NCBI GenBank assembly: GCA_000752035.1
Contig: CCFE01000018.1
Coordinates: forward strand, 248,001-312,000
DNA length: 64,000 nt
From: Bacillus rubiinfantis
GTDB taxonomy: Bacteria > Bacillota > Bacilli > Bacillales > Cytobacillaceae
Reading direction: 5' to 3'
The position numbers and the translations under genes are program-made. Positions within the stretch are counted from its first letter, which is position 1, and every line of letters starts with the position of its first letter. Below the pieces are notes generated by a model, which was given only the letters and a program-made list of their open reading frames with translations, did no database searches and was not told the origin of the DNA. Below are positions 60,004-64,000 of the stretch, in pieces.

Positions 60004-62199
60004 ATGGCGAATGATCAAGTGTTAACAGCCGACCAAGTCATCGACAAGACGAGAAGATATTTAAATGAAGAGCATGTAGAAATGGTGAAAAAGGCCTATG
60101 AATATGCAAAATATGCTCATCGTGATCAATATCGGAAATCAGGCGAGCCGTACATTATCCATCCAATCCAGGTTGCCGGAATATTGGCAGATTTGGAAAT
60201 GGACCCTGCGACGGTTGCGGCGGGTTTTCTTCATGACGTTGTAGAGGATACAAATGTTTCCTTGCAGGATATTGAAGAGGCCTTCAATGCGGAAGTGGCT
60301 ATGCTTGTCGACGGAGTTACAAAATTAGGGAAAATTAAATATAAATCACATGAAGAGCAGCAGGCAGAAAACCACCGGAAAATGTTTGTAGCAATGGCGC
60401 AAGATATTAGAGTTATTTTGATTAAGCTTGCTGACCGATTGCATAATATGCGGACACTGAAACATCTGCCTGTAGAGAAGCAGCGTCGGATTTCTAATGA
60501 AACACTTGAAATTTTCGCCCCATTAGCCCATCGTTTGGGAATTTCTAAGATAAAGTGGGAGTTGGAGGATACTGCGCTCAGATTTTTAAATCCTCAGCAA
60601 TACTATCGGATTGTTAATTTAATGAAGAAGAAACGTGCCGAACGTGAAGAATATCTTGATAATGTCATTGATGAAGTAAGAGATCGATTACAGGAAGTAT
60701 CCATACGGGCTGAAATTTCAGGGCGCCCAAAGCATATTTACAGTATTTATCGAAAAATGGCCCTGCAAAATAAACAATTTAATGAGATTTACGATTTACT
60801 CGCTGTTAGAATTGTCGTTAATAGTATCAAAGATTGTTATGCAGTATTAGGTATCATTCATACTTGCTGGAAACCAATGCCTGGTCGTTTTAAAGATTAT
60901 ATTGCGATGCCTAAACCAAATATGTATCAATCATTGCATACGACAGTGATTGGTCCTAAGGGCGATCCGCTAGAAGTACAAATTCGTACCTTTGAAATGC
61001 ATCGGATTGCCGAATTTGGGGTTGCCGCACACTGGGCATATAAAGAAGGTAAAACAGTAACTGACAGCTCGACTTTTGAACAGAAGTTGTCGTGGTTCAG
61101 AGAAATATTAGAGTTTCAAAATGATACCAATAATGCTGAAGAATTTATGGAATCATTAAAGATTGACCTCTTTTCTGATATGGTGTATGTCTTTACGCCA
61201 AAAGGTGATGTTATTGAGTTACCGTCGGGCTCGGTTCCGATTGATTTCGCCTATCGTATTCACTCCGAAATTGGCAATAAAACCATTGGTTCCAAGGTAA
61301 ATGGGAAAATGGTTACGCTTGATTACAAGCTGAAAACGGGTGATATTGTCGAGATTCTTACCTCCAAACATTCATATGGACCTAGTCAAGATTGGTTGAA
61401 ACTGGCACAAACCTCACAGGCCAAAAATAAAATTCGCGCCTTCTTTAAAAAGCAGCGCCGTGAAGAGAATGTAATTAAAGGTAAAGAACTGGTGGAACGT
61501 GAAATCCGCTCCATGGAATTTGACACAAAAGAAATACTAACAGTTGAAAATTTGAAAAAGGTAGCGGAGAAATTTAATTTCACCAATGAAGAAGATTTGT
61601 ATGCGGCAGTTGGTTATAATGGCGTTACTGCCTTGCAGGTAGCGAATCGTCTCACCGAAAAGTGGCGAAAAAAACGCGATCAAGAGCAGTTGGCAAGTAT
61701 TACCAATGCTGTTGGTGATTTAAAAACTTTTCCTTCAACTAAAAAACGAGAATCTGGTGTCCGTGTTCAAGGAATTGATAATTTATTAATCCGCTTGTCA
61801 AAATGCTGCAACCCAGTTCCTGGAGATGAAATTGTTGGTTATATCACAAAAGGCCGTGGTGTTTCTGTTCATCGTGCTGATTGTACGAATATTGATTCCA
61901 ATGATGCCCAGTCACGCCTAATACAGGTAGAATGGGAATCTGCGTTAAATGATCGCAAGGAATACAATGTTGATATTGAAATTAATGGTTATGATCGCAG
62001 AGGGCTATTAAATGAAGTACTCCAAGCAGTAAATGAAACGAAAACAAATATTTCAATGGTCACTGGTAAGACTGACCGGAATAAAATGGCGACAATCAGT
62101 ATGTCGATTGCAATTCATAATGTCAGCCATCTGCAAAAAGTAGTTGACAGAATTAAACAAATTCCCGATATTTATTCGGTCCGGCGAATGATGAATTAA
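60004..62199 (+). CDS. relA: Bifunctional (p)ppGpp synthetase/hydrolase RelA (Rel)
   Basis: Rel makes and degrades the alarmone (p)ppGpp in response to uncharged tRNA on the ribosome. The 731-residue product has an HD hydrolase domain (HPIQVAGILADLEMDP, FLHDVVEDT) that looks complete. A synthetase domain follows (GRPKHIYSIYRKM, YDLLAVRIVVNSIKDCYAVL), then TGS (VYVFTPKGDVIELPSGSVPI), a zinc-finger/CC segment (LSKCCNPVPGD) and a C-terminal ACT domain. ATG 60004 is chosen for AAAGGTGATT and for match to family starts. dtd follows. Confidence 0.97.
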   Translation: MANDQVLTADQVIDKTRRYLNEEHVEMVKKAYEYAKYAHRDQYRKSGEPYIIHPIQVAGILADLEMDPATVAAGFLHDVVEDTNVSLQDIEEAFNAEVAMLVDGVTKLGKIKYKSHEEQQAENHRKMFVAMAQDIRVILIKLADRLHNMRTLKHLPVEKQRRISNETLEIFAPLAHRLGISKIKWELEDTALRFLNPQQYYRIVNLMKKKRAEREEYLDNVIDEVRDRLQEVSIRAEISGRPKHIYSIYRKMALQNKQFNEIYDLLAVRIVVNSIKDCYAVLGIIHTCWKPMPGRFKDYIAMPKPNMYQSLHTTVIGPKGDPLEVQIRTFEMHRIAEFGVAAHWAYKEGKTVTDSSTFEQKLSWFREILEFQNDTNNAEEFMESLKIDLFSDMVYVFTPKGDVIELPSGSVPIDFAYRIHSEIGNKTIGSKVNGKMVTLDYKLKTGDIVEILTSKHSYGPSQDWLKLAQTSQAKNKIRAFFKKQRREENVIKGKELVEREIRSMEFDTKEILTVENLKKVAEKFNFTNEEDLYAAVGYNGVTALQVANRLTEKWRKKRDQEQLASITNAVGDLKTFPSTKKRESGVRVQGIDNLLIRLSKCCNPVPGDEIVGYITKGRGVSVHRADCTNIDSNDAQSRLIQVEWESALNDRKEYNVDIEINGYDRRGLLNEVLQAVNETKTNISMVTGKTDRNKMATISMSIAIHNVSHLQKVVDRIKQIPDIYSVRRMMN

Positions 62200-62216
62200 G
62201 TTAAGGAGTAAATGTC

Positions 62217-62660
62217 ATGAGAGTTGTTCTTCAGCGCAGTAAAGAAGCAAAAGTAACTGTCGATGGAAATGTAACAGGTCAGATTCATAAGGGACTGGTC
62301 CTGCTTGTTGGCGTCACTCACGATGATACGGAAAAAGATGCCGAATATCTTGCTGATAAAATTGTCAATCTCAGAATTTTTGAAGATGAAAATGAAAAAA
62401 TGAATCTATCACTGCTTGATGTAGGCGGTGAAATCCTCTCAGTTTCCCAGTTTACATTATATGGAGATTGCGCCAACGGAAGGAGACCAAGTTTTATTAA
62501 TGCCGCTAGGCCGGAGCAAGCTGTGAAGCTTTATGATGTATTTAATAAGCTTGTCCGCGAAAAAGGTGTGAAGGTCGAAACTGGTATTTTTGGGGCGATG
62601 ATGGACGTCCAGTTGGTCAACGATGGTCCGGTAACGTTAATTGTTGAGAGTAAAAAATAA
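62217..62660 (+). CDS. dtd: D-aminoacyl-tRNA deacylase
   Basis: Dtd hydrolyses D-aminoacyl-tRNAs and glycyl-tRNA-Ala, protecting translation from mischarged tRNA. The 147-residue product opens with MRVVLQRSKEAKVTVDG and has the catalytic motifs SVSQFTLYGD and NDGPVTLIVES (Gly-cisPro). Start ATG 62217 follows AAGGAGT. Coupling to relA is common in Bacilli (the gene is yrvI in B. subtilis). Confidence 0.96.
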   Translation: MRVVLQRSKEAKVTVDGNVTGQIHKGLVLLVGVTHDDTEKDAEYLADKIVNLRIFEDENEKMNLSLLDVGGEILSVSQFTLYGDCANGRRPSFINAARPEQAVKLYDVFNKLVREKGVKVETGIFGAMMDVQLVNDGPVTLIVESKK

Positions 62661-62666
62661 TGAAGG

Positions 62667-62694
62667 CTTGGCACAACAATGTGTCAAGTTTTTT
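62667..62694 (+). terminator. Terminator of relA-dtd
   Basis: CTTGGCACA (62667-62675) and TGTGTCAAG (62680-62688) pair with one G-U pair and are followed by TTTTTT. Confidence 0.88.
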
Positions 62695-62768
62695 GTTTCT
62701 TATCGTTGCAATTTTTCACTGACATTGGGAGATACTAACACTAGTTACCTAATGAAGGAGTGATTAAT

Positions 62769-62945
62769 ATGCGTGCGAGTGATAAAGGTATGAATATTCA
62801 ATCCATAGAAGGCCACATGTTTGGCGTTGACTTTCATGATTTTTTTCAAAAGGAGCAACATTCAACTCCTGTTGAGTTGGCATCAGAATTTGGGTTGACA
62901 CTAAGAGAAGTAAGAAATTTAAAAAAACAATTACACAGATCATAA
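62769..62945 (+). CDS. Small HTH-like protein of unknown function
   Basis: The 58-residue product has a C-terminal segment (STPVELASEFGLTLREVRNL) that looks like a helix-turn-helix of the sigma-region-4 type. An N-terminal part with GHMFGVDFHDFFQKE precedes it. ATG 62769 lies nine bases behind AAGGAG. It stands alone between the dtd terminator and the hisS promoter. I do not recognise a named family. A small DNA- or RNA-polymerase-binding role is a guess from the motif alone. Confidence 0.72.
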   Translation: MRASDKGMNIQSIEGHMFGVDFHDFFQKEQHSTPVELASEFGLTLREVRNLKKQLHRS

Positions 62946-62951
62946 ACTCAC

Positions 62952-62980
62952 TTGACATTACGAAAATTGCTCCGTATTAT
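62952..62980 (+). promoter_or_regulatory. Sigma-A promoter of hisS
   Basis: TTGACA (62952-62957), a 17-base spacer and TATTAT (62975-62980). Transcription would begin near 62987, at the start of the T-box leader. Confidence 0.8.
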
Positions 62981-62986
62981 TATTAA

Positions 62987-63266
62987 ATAAACTAATAAAT
63001 TGTTGAACCAATGATGGAGCATAGTAGTTAAGGCAATATTCGTGAAAAGAGAGGAGATGCCTCAGGCTGAAAGCATTTCTGCATGAATCTTAATGAATGA
63101 ACACTCCGTAGGTTTCTCTCTGAAAGACTTGTCTCTAGTAGGAGAAGAACGTAACAGGCGTTAACTGTTTAAGCGGAAAAGCATTGAATGTATGCTTTTC
63201 AACTAGGGTGGCACCGCGGAATAAACTTCCGTCCCTTGTATTTTACAAGGGATGGGAGTTTTTTTA
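62987..63266 (+). promoter_or_regulatory. T-box riboswitch of hisS
   Basis: The T-box AGGGTGGCACCGCGG (63205-63219) is followed by a 16-pair terminator (63225-63240 with 63244-63259) and a T run. Stem I contains AAAGAGAGGAGATGCC-type motifs. A CAC histidine codon at 63102-63104 is a possible specifier, not confirmed by folding. The leader induces hisS when tRNA-His is uncharged. Confidence 0.9.
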
Positions 63267-63326
63267 TTTTGGCCTGACTTTATTGATATATATTTAGCGT
63301 TTTTTTACAAAAAAGGAGGTTCTACT

Positions 63327-64000
63327 ATGTCTATTAGTATTCCGCGTGGAACACAAGACATCCTGCCAGGAAATATTGAACTATGGCAGCAGATTGAAAG
63401 TAAGGCAAGGGAGCTGTGTGCGAACTATCAGTATCACGAAATCCGTACCCCGATTTTTGAACATACGGAATTATTTGCCCGAGGGGTTGGCGATACCACC
63501 GATATCGTTCAAAAAGAAATGTATACATTTGAAGACCGCGGTGGCCGCAGCATCACATTAAGACCAGAGGGTACCGCTCCTGTCGTCAGGGCATTTGTCG
63601 AGAAAAAAATGTTTGGAGTTGCTAATCAGCCTGTGAAGCTCTATTATATGGGGCCTATGTTCCGTTATGAACGACCGCAATCAGGCAGGTTTCGCCAGTT
63701 TGTCCAGTTTGGCGTAGAAGCATTAGGCAGCAACGACCCGGCTATTGATGCTGAAGTCATTTCTCTGGCGATGAATTTGTATAAACAAATGGGACTAAGA
63801 AGGCTGAAATTAATCATCAACAGTTTAGGTGATAAAGAAAGTCGTCAGGCACATCGGGATGCACTCATCAGCCACTTTAAACCGAGAATCGGAGAATTTT
63901 GCCGAGATTGTCAAACGCGTCTTGAGAAAAATCCGCTCCGCATCCTTGATTGCAAGCAAGATCGCGACCATGAGTTAATGAAGACGGCTCCTGCGATTAT
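63327..64000 (+). CDS. hisS: Histidyl-tRNA synthetase, 5' part
   Basis: HisRS charges tRNA-His. The frame runs to the window end, so only about the first 224 residues are seen, and the C-terminal anticodon-binding domain lies outside. Visible class II features are IPRGTQDILPG (residues 4-14), motif 1 region YHEIRTPIFEHTELFARGVG, LRPEGTAPVVRAFVE, and motif 2 MFRYERPQSGRFRQFVQFG. Start ATG 63327 follows AAAAAAGGAGG. It is controlled by the T-box before it. aspS usually follows in Bacillus. Confidence 0.96.
   Translation, partial: MSISIPRGTQDILPGNIELWQQIESKARELCANYQYHEIRTPIFEHTELFARGVGDTTDIVQKEMYTFEDRGGRSITLRPEGTAPVVRAFVEKKMFGVANQPVKLYYMGPMFRYERPQSGRFRQFVQFGVEALGSNDPAIDAEVISLAMNLYKQMGLRRLKLIINSLGDKESRQAHRDALISHFKPRIGEFCRDCQTRLEKNPLRILDCKQDRDHELMKTAPAI

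Overview
The window is chromosomal DNA of an endospore-forming, low-GC Gram-positive bacterium of the Bacillaceae (Bacillus / Neobacillus-like). The evidence is the dense set of sporulation genes (spoVID, ysxE, spoIIB, spoIVFA/FB, spo0B, safA, coxA, bofC, spoVB), purine-rich Shine-Dalgarno sites with many TTG and GTG starts, sigma-E-type promoters, T-box leaders on valS and hisS, and a gene order that follows the B. subtilis hemL-spoVID to hisS segment. The genus cannot be fixed from the sequence alone. I see no tRNA, rRNA, insertion sequence, prophage or CRISPR array.

Layout. 1-7129: spore-coat genes spoVID and ysxE, a small opposite-strand membrane gene, then T-box-controlled valS and folC. 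7203-26948: the accessory part, lying where B. subtilis carries comC between folC and spoIIB. It holds a membrane GAF-GGDEF diguanylate cyclase, a secreted VWA/Ig-like protein, a convergent three-gene minor pilin operon, and a long forward type IV pilus operon (three poorly known exported or membrane genes, then pilB, pilT, pilC, pilA, pilD, pilM, pilN, pilO and a last prepilin) closed by a strong terminator. 27003-35674: spoIIB, maf, radC, mreBCD, minCD and spoIVFA/FB. 35720-41788: RNase G/E, the L21 leader with rplU-prp-rpmA, spo0B-obg and pheB-pheA. 41813-46424: niaR (reverse strand), safA with an overlapping kinase-like gene, coxA and bofC. 46606-50957: ruvAB, a DUF2905 gene, queA, tgt, yajC. 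51052-54325: yrzE (reverse, with no normal start codon), yrbG, spoVB (reverse), comN. 54529-64000: secDF, recJ, apt, relA, dtd, a 58-residue HTH-like gene, and T-box-controlled hisS, cut by the window end.

How the parts work together. The housekeeping and sporulation genes are ordinary and close to B. subtilis. The pilus locus is the most interesting part. PilB carries an MshEN-like N-terminal repeat (a known c-di-GMP-binding fold) and a diguanylate cyclase without an inhibitory I-site sits at the border of the locus, suggesting local c-di-GMP control. The VWA protein, two cysteine-paired minor pilins and a 676-residue GspK/PilX-like pilin that lacks Glu5 and carries a beta-solenoid-like body look like a Gram-positive pilus-tip assembly. 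Other points for a second look are yrzE, whose frame can only begin at ATC, operator-like palindromes before pilA, coxA and the minor pilin operon, and ysxE as a probable pseudokinase relative of the intact kinase-like gene behind safA.
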